A stretch of 64,000 nt of DNA, from contig NZ_JQMX01000001.1 in NCBI RefSeq assembly GCF_000744945.1, forward strand, positions 3,235,130 through 3,299,129, read 5' to 3'. The stretch comes from Carnobacterium maltaromaticum DSM 20342 (GTDB lineage: Bacteria; Bacillota; Bacilli; Lactobacillales; Carnobacteriaceae). Positions 9,506 through 18,483 of this stretch are shown here, one piece after another; positions within the stretch are counted from its first letter, which is position 1, and every line of letters begins with the position of its first letter. The position numbers and the translations under genes are program-made. The notes beneath the pieces are model-generated. The model did no database searches, had not been told where the DNA came from, and was given only the letters and a program-made list of their open reading frames with translations.

Positions 9506-10660
9506 GTGAATAAAAAAATGTTAACTTTAGTAGTAGTTGGTACAGTTGGTTTAAGTTCATTAGCTTTACCATTTAGCGCAGCAGCAGCGGTAGACGATGA
9601 TATTAATCGTACATCACAAAAAATCAGTGAAATTTCGGGTAAAAAAGATGCAGCACAAACTGAAATTGGAACTATTACTGATACTATTGCTAAAAATGAA
9701 GAAAATTCAGTTAAATTAGTTGCAGAAATGAAAGAAACTCAAGCAACTTTGAAAACTTTAACAACTGAAGTAACTGCGTTAAATGAAAAAATTGCGCAAC
9801 GTGAAGATAAGTTAAAAGAACAAGCTCGCACTATTCAAGTGAATGGTGATACACAAAATTATATAGACTTTGTCTTATCAGCAAAATCATTCGGTGATGT
9901 TGTAGGTCGTGTTGATGTTGTTAGCCAAATGGTTTCTGCAAATCAAGATTTAGTGAAAGAGCAAAAGTCAGATAAAGAAGAAGTTGCTTCTAAACAAAAA
10001 GAAACAGAAACTAAATCACAAGAACAAGCTCTTTTAGCTGCAAAGTTAGAAGCGACTAAAGCTGATTTAGAACAACAAAAACTTGAAAAAGAAGCAATTG
10101 TTGCAACTTTAGCTTCAGAACAATCTGGAGCTGAAAGTGAAAAAGCTTCTTTCCTAGCTAAAAAAGAAGATGCTGAAAAAGCAGCTAAAGCAATTGCAAC
10201 CGCAAATGCTGCACCAGTTGTAGCTGTTCAAACAAGTACAACTGCACCTGCAGCTACACCAGTTGCGGAAAATAATGCACCAGCTGCTCCACCTGTTAAT
10301 AACTCTGGTGGCGTATTAGGGGCTGCTTATAGTGTAATTGGAACACCTTATTTATATGGTGGAACAACAACTGCTGGATTTGATTGTTCTGGTTTTACAC
10401 AATTTGCCTTTGCAGCAATTGGGGTTAGTTTACCTCGTGTTGCTAGTGCGCAATACTCAGCAACGACTCGTATTTCACAAGCAGAAGCACAGCCAGGAGA
10501 TTTAGTTTTCTTTAACCAAACTGGTTCAATTGATCATGTTGGAATTTACTTGGGTGGTGGACAGTTTATCGGTTCACAATCTTCATCTGGCGTAGCAGTA
10601 GCTTCAATTTCTCCATACTACTGGGCTCAATACCTAGTTGGTTTTGGACGTGTCAACTAA
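9506..10660 (+). CDS. Secreted coiled-coil NlpC/P60 peptidoglycan hydrolase
   Basis: This is a PcsB/CwlO-like wall endopeptidase. Residues 1-28 are a signal peptide ending PFSAAAA. Residues ~35-240 are a long coiled coil rich in K, E, Q and T, the part that usually docks on FtsX. A proline/alanine linker follows, then the NlpC/P60 domain with catalytic Cys294 (AGFDCSGF) and His344 (DHVGIYLG); FIGSQSSSG supplies the third polar residue. It starts with GTG after CGGGGGAAAC. Position after ftsEX suggests it is the FtsEX-activated hydrolase. A strong terminator follows. Confidence 0.9.
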   Translation: MNKKMLTLVVVGTVGLSSLALPFSAAAAVDDDINRTSQKISEISGKKDAAQTEIGTITDTIAKNEENSVKLVAEMKETQATLKTLTTEVTALNEKIAQREDKLKEQARTIQVNGDTQNYIDFVLSAKSFGDVVGRVDVVSQMVSANQDLVKEQKSDKEEVASKQKETETKSQEQALLAAKLEATKADLEQQKLEKEAIVATLASEQSGAESEKASFLAKKEDAEKAAKAIATANAAPVVAVQTSTTAPAATPVAENNAPAAPPVNNSGGVLGAAYSVIGTPYLYGGTTTAGFDCSGFTQFAFAAIGVSLPRVASAQYSATTRISQAEAQPGDLVFFNQTGSIDHVGIYLGGGQFIGSQSSSGVAVASISPYYWAQYLVGFGRVN

Positions 10661-10692
10661 TTTAGTTTAATATTTAATTATTACCCCGGATA

Positions 10693-10746
10693 AAATAGCC
10701 TTCAGTCAATCTCATTTTGCGAGATTGACTGAAGGCTATTTTTGAA
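10693..10746 (+). terminator. Strong terminator after the NlpC/P60 gene
   Basis: A 20-bp near-perfect stem (10694-10713 with 10721-10740) with a 7-nt loop ends in five T residues. Confidence 0.9.
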
Positions 10747-10828
10747 TTCAAAATAATTTATTTTCATTGTTGAAAGTTATTTGGTAAATTGCTTTTAGAT
10801 TGAGACTAGTAAGTGAGGATTATTTTGT

Positions 10829-10834
10829 TATAAT
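10829..10834 (+). promoter_or_regulatory. Candidate -10 box before the PDZ membrane protein
   Basis: TATAAT at 10829-10834 lies 120 bases upstream of the gene, with no clear -35 hexamer. The rest of the 290-base gap holds only the preceding terminator. Confidence 0.35.
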
Positions 10835-10952
10835 AAGATAGATAAGTGTTAGAAAGTAGCATTTATTAGAATCAGGTTCAAAATAGATTTTACTAGTTAA
10901 AACGTGTGAAATTTTGTTAAAATAAATAATAGAGATAGAAAGGGTGAATTAT

Positions 10953-12137
10953 TTGGATTCAGTTGCAGGTATTATTTTTAAGGCAATCATTTTATTTTTT
11001 GCTCAACCTCTTTTTTGGTTAGGCGCTTTAGTAGCTTTGCTAAGTAGCATACTACGAATAAAGAGAGAACGAAAGATTTATCGAGTTGCAATTCATAAAG
11101 GTTTTAATGAAGTTCGTAATTATTTAATCAGTGGTCTGTTACCTGGACTTATCATATCAGCGATAGTTATTTTATTAGGAATTACAATTAACATAGAGTG
11201 GTTATGGGTTTATCCAATAGTTGTTGCCTTTTGTTTTATTTTACTAGGGTATCGCTTTATTCATCCTATGTTTACTATTCCGATTACTATAGGTATATTA
11301 TTTATAACATCGTATCTAATTAAAGCTGATTCAGGATTTTCAGTTGGTAAGTTAGATTTTAATATGGACTTTATAAATACAGGATTAGTTCAAAACAGTC
11401 TAATTCTTACTATATTGTTGATACTTGCTACCTATTTTTTATTTAAGCAAGCGTTGAAATATTTATCACCAAATTTTCGAAAAACAAGTCGAGGTAAATG
11501 GATTGCTAGTTACTTAGTTAAGCCATTAACATTTTTGCCATTGTTTTTACTAGTACCAGGTCAACAATTTACTGAGTTGTTTAGTTGGTGGCCAGTTTTT
11601 TCAATAGGCAACGAAACGTATACTTTAGTAGCTATTCCAGTTTTAATTGGTTTAAGAATTAAAATTGAAACACAGCCTTTAAAAGTAGCGATTAAAGGAA
11701 TTCAAAAAGATATAGTACTGGTGAGTATAGTGGGGATAGTTGGTACAGTTTTAAGCTACTATGTTTATTACGCTGCGGAAGTTACATTGTTGCTCATATT
11801 TATAGGTGGTGTAGCTACGTTAATAAGACACAATATTCGCGAAAAAAAGTGGCAGTTTTTGTATGGTCCTGTTGGAGATGGCATCAAAATTGTTGGGATT
11901 CGACCGGATACTCCTGCAACTAAAATGCAGCTAGAAATTGGAGAAACAATCGTAGTCTGTAATAATCAAGCAGTTAAAAATGATGATGAATTTTATCAAG
12001 CACTTTTAATTAATAGCGCATACTGTCATTTGAAAATTAGAGGATTAGATGGTGAATATCGGTTAACAGAAACAGCGATATTTGCTGATTCTCCCCACGA
12101 ATTAGGAATTGTTACGATTCCTGATAAAATAAACTAA
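10953..12137 (+). CDS. MinJ-like polytopic membrane protein with PDZ domain
   Basis: This protein has several predicted membrane segments over residues ~1-300, then a C-terminal PDZ domain (about 310-394; GPVGDGIKIVGIRPDTPATKMQLEIGETIV). In Bacillus, MinJ (YvjD) has this architecture and similar length, lies near ftsEX, and links DivIVA to MinCD for division-site placement. Context and layout support the same family; the function in this organism is inferred. I prefer the TTG at 10953, spaced correctly from AAAGGGTG. A GTG at 10944 sits inside that ribosome binding site. Confidence 0.72.
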   Translation: MDSVAGIIFKAIILFFAQPLFWLGALVALLSSILRIKRERKIYRVAIHKGFNEVRNYLISGLLPGLIISAIVILLGITINIEWLWVYPIVVAFCFILLGYRFIHPMFTIPITIGILFITSYLIKADSGFSVGKLDFNMDFINTGLVQNSLILTILLILATYFLFKQALKYLSPNFRKTSRGKWIASYLVKPLTFLPLFLLVPGQQFTELFSWWPVFSIGNETYTLVAIPVLIGLRIKIETQPLKVAIKGIQKDIVLVSIVGIVGTVLSYYVYYAAEVTLLLIFIGGVATLIRHNIREKKWQFLYGPVGDGIKIVGIRPDTPATKMQLEIGETIVVCNNQAVKNDDEFYQALLINSAYCHLKIRGLDGEYRLTETAIFADSPHELGIVTIPDKIN

Positions 12138-12174
12138 AGTTAGTATCTTTTTACGTAGATATCGGAGGATGAGT

Positions 12175-12894
12175 ATGAAAAAAGTTTTAATTGTAGATGA
12201 TGAAGAATCAATTTTGACCTTATTGGCTTTTAATTTAGAAAAAGCAGGTTATGAAGTTCAAACAGCAATGGATGGGCTAATCGGCTACCAACTAGCTTTG
12301 GAAAATCAATACGACTTTATTATATTGGACTTAATGATGCCATCAATGGACGGTATGGAAGTTTGTAAGAAATTACGACAAGAAAAAATTGAGACTCCAA
12401 TTATGATTTTAACTGCTAAAGATGATGAATTAGAAAAAATTATAGGTCTTGAATTAGGGGCCGATGATTATATGACTAAGCCTTTTAGTCCTAGAGAAGT
12501 ATTAGCACGTATGAAAGCTATTATGCGTAGAATTAAGCCAGAAAGCAAAGAGAAGATAAACGAGAGCCATGAGGCTAGCCCTGAAGAAGAGGTAGTTATT
12601 GGTGAATTGCAAATTTTCCCAGAGTTGTATGAAGTAAAAGTTCGTGGTGAATTAATTGAAGTGACTCCAAAAGAATTTGAATTATTGTTGTATATGATGA
12701 AAAGAGTTAACCGAATCTTAAGTCGTGAACAATTATTAAATGCTATTTGGAACTTTGATTATGCTGGTGAGACTAGAATTGTAGATGTTCATATTAGTCA
12801 TTTACGTGAAAAAATAGAAGTAGATACTAAAAATCCAGCGTATATTCGGACAGTTCGGGGCTTTGGTTATAAATTTGAGGCTCCAAAAGTATGA
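12175..12894 (+). CDS. phoP: Response regulator PhoP
   Basis: This is an OmpR/PhoB-type regulator. The receiver domain has the acidic pair DD at residues 8-9, phospho-acceptor Asp52 (IILDLMMP) and the conserved Lys in MTKPFSP. The C-terminal winged helix (residues ~138-235) ends RTVRGFGYKFE. I chose ATG 12175 because CGGAGG fits it better than ATG 12169. It overlaps phoR by four bases. Assignment as PhoP rather than WalR-like rests on the adjacent pst genes and their TTTACA-type direct repeats. Confidence 0.9.
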   Translation: MKKVLIVDDEESILTLLAFNLEKAGYEVQTAMDGLIGYQLALENQYDFIILDLMMPSMDGMEVCKKLRQEKIETPIMILTAKDDELEKIIGLELGADDYMTKPFSPREVLARMKAIMRRIKPESKEKINESHEASPEEEVVIGELQIFPELYEVKVRGELIEVTPKEFELLLYMMKRVNRILSREQLLNAIWNFDYAGETRIVDVHISHLREKIEVDTKNPAYIRTVRGFGYKFEAPKV

Positions 12895-14660
12895 AAAAGC
12901 TCCAATTACGAATTATTTTAATATTTGTTTTGATTTTCAGTATATTAAGTGTCTGCATTGGTACTTTTTCAAGTAAGTTATTAAGGGACCATGCCTTTTC
13001 GAGCCAAAAAGAACAATTGGAAGAAAATGCGACTCTAATTTCAAGTTTGTTGCCATTAAAATCATTGGAATCAACACAAGTACAAGATCTGATTGCTCCG
13101 CTTAGCGAATTACAACAACCAAACAATCAACGTGTGACACTTGTCAGCCTAGATGGAACGGTAATCTATGATTCGAAAGTAATAAAAGACAACTTGGGAA
13201 ATCATGGAAATCGGATTGAAATAAAAAAAGTTCTTGAAGGAGCTAAAATAGGGACTGCTGAACGAAAAAGCGATTCAACAAATGAAACTTTATATTATGT
13301 CGGAGTTCCTTTGAATAATCAAGATGGGCAGTTAATAGGCGTTTTAAGACTATCTAAGCCCATAAATAAAATGGAAAATGTTGATCAGCAAATTAGATTA
13401 TCTTTAATTATGAGCATTGTTTTCTCTTTAATACTAGGTATTCTACTCACTTCTTTAACGACTAAACAAATTGCAAAACCAATTGAAGAAGTGATGGAAG
13501 TTGCAGAAGATTTATCAAATAAACTTTATCATAATCGCTACCACGGTAAAGGCTATGGAGAAATTGCTGAGTTGGGTGAAGTCATGAACCATTTGGCAGA
13601 GAGTTTAGAAGGACAAATGTATGAAATTCAACAGAACGAAGAACGAATTAATGGCTTAATTAATCATTTAGTTATCGGAGTAATGTTACTTGATGAGCAG
13701 CGCCATATTCAAATTGTAAACCCAGCTATGTCTGTTATGTTAGGCCAAGATAATAGTTATTTAATTGGGAAATCTTATGTTGAAGTAACCAAAAGTTATG
13801 GGTTAACTCATATGATAGAAAAAGCCTATCAAAAAGGGATCCCGCAAAATGAAGAAATCTACTTTTATTATCCTAAGGATCGGATTTTAGACGCAAATAT
13901 TGTACCAATTACTGGTAAACATAAAGGTGAGCTTAATTTAATTGTCTTATTATATGATATTACTGAGATAAAAAAACTAGAAAAAATAAAAACAGATTTT
14001 GTTACAAATGCTTCTCACGAACTAAGAACGCCAGTGACAGCGCTGAAAGGTTTCTCCGAAACGTTATTGGATGGGGCTATGGATGATAAAGTTATCTTGA
14101 AACAATTTCTAGAAATTATGTATGCTGAGAGTAGCCGTTTAGATTTACTTGTCAATGATATTTTAGAGTTGTCTAAATTAGAACAGAAGCAAGTTCCATT
14201 GGAACAGGAGTTAATTGAAGTTCAAGAAGCAGTTCGTTCTAGTTTTAGATTGGTCAAGCATAAAGCAGATGAAAAAAATATGAATTTGTTATTAAATGAT
14301 GCGGATCCTATTTATTTATTAGGAGATAGCGGAAGGCTAAAACAAATTATAACAAATCTGCTAACCAATGCTGTTTCATATACTGAGGCTGGCGGGAAAG
14401 TTGAAGTTTTTGTTGAACAATCGGAAACAGAAGCGACGATAAAAATTTCTGACAATGGAATGGGAATTCCTGAAGCTGAATTAGATCGTATTTTTGAGAG
14501 ATTTTACCGAGTTGATAAAGCACGTAGTCGTAATTCAGGTGGAACCGGCTTGGGATTATCAATTGTTAAATATCTAGTTGAAAATTTCAATGGGACAATT
14601 CAAGTGGAAAGCAAGCTTGGCTTAGGGACTACTTTTACCATTATCTTACCTCTAAAATAA
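12891..14660 (+). CDS. phoR: Sensor histidine kinase PhoR
   Basis: PhoR senses phosphate status and phosphorylates PhoP. Two membrane segments (residues ~5-28 and ~165-187) flank an extracellular domain. Then come a HAMP segment, a PAS domain (~255-355), the HisKA dimerisation domain with His376 (SHELRTPVTALKG), and the ATPase domain with N box NLLTNAVSY, G1 DNGMGIP and G2 GGTGLGLSIVK. It has 589 residues, the usual PhoR length. The start overlaps phoP (ATGA), so the two are translationally coupled. A terminator follows. Confidence 0.92.
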   Translation: MKKLQLRIILIFVLIFSILSVCIGTFSSKLLRDHAFSSQKEQLEENATLISSLLPLKSLESTQVQDLIAPLSELQQPNNQRVTLVSLDGTVIYDSKVIKDNLGNHGNRIEIKKVLEGAKIGTAERKSDSTNETLYYVGVPLNNQDGQLIGVLRLSKPINKMENVDQQIRLSLIMSIVFSLILGILLTSLTTKQIAKPIEEVMEVAEDLSNKLYHNRYHGKGYGEIAELGEVMNHLAESLEGQMYEIQQNEERINGLINHLVIGVMLLDEQRHIQIVNPAMSVMLGQDNSYLIGKSYVEVTKSYGLTHMIEKAYQKGIPQNEEIYFYYPKDRILDANIVPITGKHKGELNLIVLLYDITEIKKLEKIKTDFVTNASHELRTPVTALKGFSETLLDGAMDDKVILKQFLEIMYAESSRLDLLVNDILELSKLEQKQVPLEQELIEVQEAVRSSFRLVKHKADEKNMNLLLNDADPIYLLGDSGRLKQIITNLLTNAVSYTEAGGKVEVFVEQSETEATIKISDNGMGIPEAELDRIFERFYRVDKARSRNSGGTGLGLSIVKYLVENFNGTIQVESKLGLGTTFTIILPLK

Positions 14661-14667
14661 CTAATAA

Positions 14668-14705
14668 AAACCAACCGTTAGATTTTAGCGGTTGGTTTTT
14701 TTTAT
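14668..14705 (+). terminator. Terminator after phoR
   Basis: AACCAACCG (14669-14677) pairs with CGGTTGGTT (14689-14697) and runs into a long T tract. Confidence 0.88.
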
Positions 14706-14836
14706 AAATAGATAATTAAATTCATTTTCTTAATAGATTATGTGAACAAAGCTAGTTTGACTAAATAAAATTAATTTTTAATTCAGCAAGTGTCAGATGG
14801 TAAATCACCTTGCACACTGTTCGTTATAAATTGACT

Positions 14837-14962
14837 TTATTTAGCAGAAATTTTTGTTGAATTACTTGAATTTTTTTTGGTAGCTTTAGCGTAAAGGGGC
14901 GCTTTTTTTACTACAGATTCAATTAATTCATCAATGAAACTTTTATTGTTTTCCATGCTCAT
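14837..14962 (-). CDS. Small unrecognised basic protein, 41 residues
   Basis: On the minus strand, GAGGAGG lies four bases before ATG 14962 and ten before a second in-frame ATG at 14956. The frame runs 41 codons to TAA at 14837. The product begins MSMENNKSFIDELIESVV, a likely amphipathic helix, and ends in a Lys/Ser/Thr/Asn-rich tail. There is no signal peptide or membrane segment. A possible promoter (TTGTTT, 17 bp, TATTCT) reads toward it from 15038-15010. I do not recognise it. It stands alone between phoR and the pst genes, opposite in direction to both. The near-consensus ribosome binding site makes it more credible than a chance ORF. Confidence 0.55.
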   Translation of the reverse strand: MSMENNKSFIDELIESVVKKAPLYAKATKKNSSNSTKISAK

Positions 14963-15009
14963 GATTCCTCCTCAAGAAAAAATTAAAGCCTACATCAGTT
15001 GCGTAACTT

Positions 15010-15038
15010 AGAATAACATAAAAGAATTAAAAAAACAA
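15010..15038 (-). promoter_or_regulatory. Possible promoter for the minus-strand small ORF
   Basis: Read on the minus strand, TTGTTT (15038-15033) and TATTCT (15015-15010) are 17 bp apart. Each differs from consensus at two positions, so this is tentative. Confidence 0.35.
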
Positions 15039-15222
15039 AAAATATCATGTGTATCCTTAAAAAATAACTTTATTTCTCATGTTTTTTTAAGAATAAGATT
15101 GAGTGAATCAACTTAAGTTAAAATAGTTGTTTAAAAATAGATAGTAAAAGTTAAGCTACAGTAGTTGGTTTATACAAACATAGCAGAAAATAATCCTATT
15201 TTTTTAGTATTGATTTATTTCC

Positions 15223-15281
15223 TTTACATAAAATTTACAAAAGTCTGATTTGTTCTTTACAATGTTAAGGTATGATAAAAT
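15223..15281 (+). promoter_or_regulatory. PhoP-box direct repeats and promoter upstream of pstS1
   Basis: TTTACA occurs at 15223, 15234 and 15256, and a degenerate unit (CTGATT) fills 15245. The four units keep an exact 11-bp period, the layout of Gram-positive PhoP sites (TT-A/T-ACA repeats). TATGAT at 15271-15276 or TAAAAT at 15276-15281 would be the -10 box. The 260 bases before this block (14963-15222) hold nothing else I can identify beyond the small-ORF promoter. Confidence 0.72.
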
Positions 15282-15394
15282 AGTATGAAATGCTAGATTA
15301 ATAAATTAAGATGCTTTTTTGGCAAAGCTAGTTCTAATTTTAGCTCTTAAAACATAAGCAAATTCAACAATTTTTTATCAAGGCCAGTTCTTAT

Positions 15395-15485
15395 GAGCCA
15401 GTCCTTCGGAAAAAAGATGAAATTTCGAGGTGGCAAAAAGCGCCACATCAAATTTCCCTATTTTTCTGCCAGGCCTAATCAGCTC
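15395..15485 (+). repeat. Structured repeat, copy A, in the pstS1 leader
   Basis: This is a 91-nt element that folds as one long hairpin. GAGC (15395-15398) pairs with GCTC (15482-15485), GAAATTT (15419-15425) with AAATTTC (15450-15456), and GTGGC (15430-15434) with GCCAC (15442-15446) around an AAAAAGC loop. It is followed by AACAAACTTTT, as are copies B and C. The 24 bases before it, ending ATCAAGGCCAGTTCTTAT, are also found before copy C. Confidence 0.8.
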
Positions 15486-15515
15486 AACAAACTTTTGATT
15501 TTAGGAGGTTTACAA

Positions 15516-16373
15516 ATGAAAATAAAAAAAGCGTTACTATTAAGTATGCTTGCGATTCCCTTACTTTTAACAGCTTGTGGTGGAGTTGATCGGGGAGAAT
15601 CTATTACTGCTGTAGGATCTTCAGCTTTACAACCTTTAGTTGAGGCAGCAGGTGAGGAATTTTCAGCCCAACATCTTGGGAAATTTATTAATGTACAGGG
15701 CGGAGGTAGTGGGACTGGGTTAAGTCAAGTTGCTGCTGGTGCTGTTGATATCGGTAATTCGGATGTTTTTGCTGAGGAAAAAGAAGGAATTGATGCTAAC
15801 GCATTAGTCGATCATCGTGTAGCAGTGGTTGGAATTACGCCTATCGTGAATAAGGATGTTGGTGTTACAGGGATTACAAAAGAAGAATTGCAAAAGATTT
15901 TTACTGGTAAAATTACAAATTGGAAAGAGGTCGGGGGCAAAGATTTAAAAATTATTATTTTAAATCGTGCATCTGGTAGTGGGACACGCTCTACTTTTGA
16001 AAGATGGGCTTTAGATGGTCAGGAAAGTAAGCAAGCTCAAGAGCAAGATTCAACTGGGATGGTCCGTCAAATCGTTGGAGATACCCCAGGTGCAATCAGC
16101 TATGTCGCTTTTTCTTATGTGAATGATACGGTTAAATCATTAAAGATTGATGGAGTAAAACCAATTGATGCTAATGTGAAAACGAATAAATGGCCAATCT
16201 GGTCTTATGAACATATGTATACAAAAGGTGAACCAACAGGGTTAACGAAGCAATTTATTGAATTTATTTTATCTGATGAAATCCAAAAAACGATTGTTGG
16301 TCAGCTTGGCTATATTCCTTCAAATCAAATGCAGGTTGAGCGTTCTGTTGATGGAGTTGTGACTCCTATTTAA
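15516..16373 (+). CDS. pstS: Phosphate-binding lipoprotein PstS, first copy
   Basis: PstS captures phosphate outside the membrane for the PstCAB transporter. A signal peptide ends in the lipobox LLLTAC, with lipidation on that Cys. The mature protein begins the phosphate-binding fold with [16 protein letters not shown] and has the ligand segment [14 protein letters not shown] chose ATG 15516 after TTAGGAGG; the upstream in-frame extension from 15393 reads through the structured repeat and is not real coding sequence. It has 285 residues. It is clearly a duplicate of the next gene, sharing most motifs. Confidence 0.93.
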   Translation: MKIKKALLLSMLAIPLLLTACGGVDRGESITAVGSSALQPLVEAAGEEFSAQHLGKFINVQGGGSGTGLSQVAAGAVDIGNSDVFAEEKEGIDANALVDHRVAVVGITPIVNKDVGVTGITKEELQKIFTGKITNWKEVGGKDLKIIILNRASGSGTRSTFERWALDGQESKQAQEQDSTGMVRQIVGDTPGAISYVAFSYVNDTVKSLKIDGVKPIDANVKTNKWPIWSYEHMYTKGEPTGLTKQFIEFILSDEIQKTIVGQLGYIPSNQMQVERSVDGVVTPI

Positions 16374-16383
16374 TAGGAAAAGA

Positions 16384-16429
16384 TTTACAAAAAAAGATAA
16401 AATTTACAATAGCATACAAATTCCTTACA
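16384..16429 (+). promoter_or_regulatory. Second PhoP-box-like array upstream of pstS2
   Basis: TTTACA (16403), CATACA (16413) and CTTACA (16424) form direct repeats with 10-11 bp spacing, and another TTTACA lies at 16384. TATGAT at 16461-16466 may be a -10 box, though the gap is longer than at pstS1. It suggests pstS2 and downstream genes have their own PhoP-dependent promoter. Confidence 0.6.
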
Positions 16430-16534
16430 AATTAGCGAACCAAAATTAATATTCAAACCTTATGATAAATGAGTAGACAGGAAGTACAAAAAACTTGCTA
16501 GTCTAACACCTCATTTGAAAAGGATGGATTAAAA

Positions 16535-17437
16535 ATGAAAGTAACTAATTTGACAAAGGTAATACTAACAATTGGTTTAGGCTTTACTTTAGCAGCATGT
16601 GGCAATAATGATAATGCAACAGATAAAAATGCCAGTAGTGATAAAGGTAGTGAAGTAGCAACGAATAAAACAATTACAGCAGTTGGATCAACAGCATTAC
16701 AGCCATTAGTTGAGGCTGCTGCAGAAGAATATAAAAACGCCAATCCAGAAAGCTCTATTACAGTTCAAGGTGGTGGAAGTGGAACTGGATTAAGTCAAGT
16801 AGCCACAGGCGCTGTGGATATTGGAAACTCAGATGTATTTGCAGAAGAAAAAGAAGGTGTTGATGCTAAAGCAATTGTTGACCATAAGGTAGCAGTTGTA
16901 GGTATGGGACCTGTCGTAAACAAAGAAGTCGGTGTAAAAGGCATTACGAAAAAACAATTAATTGATATCTTTACTGGGAAAGTTACTAACTGGAAAGAAG
17001 TTGGTGGTGCAGATCAATCAATCGTTGTCTTAAATCGAGCTTCTGGCAGTGGTACAAGAGCTTCTTTTGAAAAATGGGGACTAGATGGTGCAAGTGCGAT
17101 TCAATCGCAAGAGCAAGATTCCTCGGGTGCAGTACGTAAGATTGTTTCTGAGACTCCAGGTGCAATTAGCTATTTGGCATTCTCTTATTTCGATGACAGT
17201 ATTTTAACATTATCACTTGACGATGTTGAACCTAAGGAAAAAAATGTAGCGGATAATTCTTGGCCAATCTGGTCTTATGAGCATATGTATACTAAAGGTG
17301 AGCCAACTAAACCAGTTAAGGCATTCCTAGATTATATGCTTTCAGAAGAAGTGCAAGAAGGAATTGTTAAACAATTAGGCTACCTTCCAATTAGTTCAAT
17401 GAAAGTCGAACGTGATCATAATGGAGTTATCAAATAA
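16535..17437 (+). CDS. pstS: Phosphate-binding lipoprotein PstS, second copy
   Basis: This is a second phosphate-binding lipoprotein of 300 residues. The signal peptide ends in the lipobox TLAAC. A linker rich in Asn, Asp and Ser tethers the domain. [20 protein letters not shown] and [15 protein letters not shown] are the phosphate-binding segments. AAAGGATGG precedes the ATG. It closely resembles the upstream copy, pointing to a tandem duplication with divergence. Different phosphate affinity or expression level between the two is possible but not shown by sequence. Confidence 0.93.
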   Translation: MKVTNLTKVILTIGLGFTLAACGNNDNATDKNASSDKGSEVATNKTITAVGSTALQPLVEAAAEEYKNANPESSITVQGGGSGTGLSQVATGAVDIGNSDVFAEEKEGVDAKAIVDHKVAVVGMGPVVNKEVGVKGITKKQLIDIFTGKVTNWKEVGGADQSIVVLNRASGSGTRASFEKWGLDGASAIQSQEQDSSGAVRKIVSETPGAISYLAFSYFDDSILTLSLDDVEPKEKNVADNSWPIWSYEHMYTKGEPTKPVKAFLDYMLSEEVQEGIVKQLGYLPISSMKVERDHNGVIK

Positions 17438-17469
17438 TTAAACCAGCTAAGTTTAGTTGGGATTATGAG

Positions 17470-17506
17470 AAAAAGGCGACTGTTTAGTTAAACATGTCGC
17501 TTTTTA
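17470..17506 (+). terminator. Intra-operon terminator-like hairpin after pstS2
   Basis: GCGAC-TGTTTA pairs with TAAACA-T-GTCGC across a two-base loop, and AAAAA/TTTTT tracts flank the stem. Because pstC follows with no obvious new promoter, this probably causes partial termination, giving more PstS than membrane subunits. Confidence 0.75.
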
Positions 17507-17561
17507 TCGTTTACTTACAAAGTCTAGTAAGTCAGTTTTGTTAAAAAAGGGAGGGTTTCTT

Positions 17562-18482
17562 TTGGAAGAAATTCAAGAAAGATTGTTAAAAAAATCAAAG
17601 AAAGCTAAGCTGGAATCGATAGGTAAGTTTATTAGTTTTATCTGCATTGCTTTTATTGTGGTAGTTGTAGCTTCTATTTTGTATTTTGTTGCCAGCAAAG
17701 GAATTGCTACATTTACAACGAATAAAGTATCTGTCTGGGCATTTTTGACCGGAACAGTTTGGAATCCTAGTTCAACAGGAGCTGACGGGCAACCTTTAGT
17801 TGGTGCATTGCCAATGATTACAGGTTCCTTCATCGTGACCTTATTGTCTGCTATAGTAGCGACACCATTTGCCTTAGGAGCAGCTATTTTTATGACTGAA
17901 ATTTCGCCTAAGACAGGTAAAAGGGTTTTACAACCAGTCATTGAATTATTAGTTGGAATTCCTTCAGTTGTCTATGGATTTATTGGATTAACAGTTATTG
18001 TTCCATTTGTTCGAAATTATTTTGGTGGAAGTGGTTTTGGAATTTTAGCAGGAACGTTTGTGTTGTTTGTTATGATTTTACCAACGGTAACAAGTATGAC
18101 TGTCGATGCTTTAAACTCAGTACCAAGATATTATCGTGAGGCATCATTAGCTTTAGGAGCAACAAGATGGCAAACTATTTATAAAGTTGTTTTACGTGCA
18201 GCCATTCCTGGAATTTTAACTTCAGTTGTATTCGGTATGGCACGTGCATTTGGGGAAGCTTTGGCTATTCAAATGGTCATTGGAAATGCTGCTTTAATGC
18301 CATCTGGCTTGGTTTCACCAGCTTCAACATTAACAAGTATTTTAACAATGGGTATGGGGAATACGGTAATGGGATCATTAGAAAATAACGTTCTATGGTC
18401 ATTAGCGCTAATCCTACTACTTATGTCATTATTCTTCAATATTGCGATCCGTTTAATTGGAAAGAAAGGAGCGATGAAATAA
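17562..18482 (+). CDS. pstC: Phosphate ABC transporter permease PstC
   Basis: PstC forms half of the membrane channel of the Pst importer. Six membrane segments are recognisable, and the EAA loop reads YYREASLALGATRWQTIYKVVLRAAIPGI, the contact site for PstB. I chose TTG 17562 because GGGAGGG lies seven bases upstream; the longer frame from 17538 starts within that site. It has 306 residues. The stop is one base from the pstA start. Confidence 0.93.
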   Translation: MEEIQERLLKKSKKAKLESIGKFISFICIAFIVVVVASILYFVASKGIATFTTNKVSVWAFLTGTVWNPSSTGADGQPLVGALPMITGSFIVTLLSAIVATPFALGAAIFMTEISPKTGKRVLQPVIELLVGIPSVVYGFIGLTVIVPFVRNYFGGSGFGILAGTFVLFVMILPTVTSMTVDALNSVPRYYREASLALGATRWQTIYKVVLRAAIPGILTSVVFGMARAFGEALAIQMVIGNAALMPSGLVSPASTLTSILTMGMGNTVMGSLENNVLWSLALILLLMSLFFNIAIRLIGKKGAMK

Positions 18483-18483
18483 A

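Noticed and set aside
15393..15515. In-frame N-terminal extension of pstS1.
   Set aside because: It reads through the structured repeat and ends at a perfect ribosome binding site and signal-peptide start at 15516.
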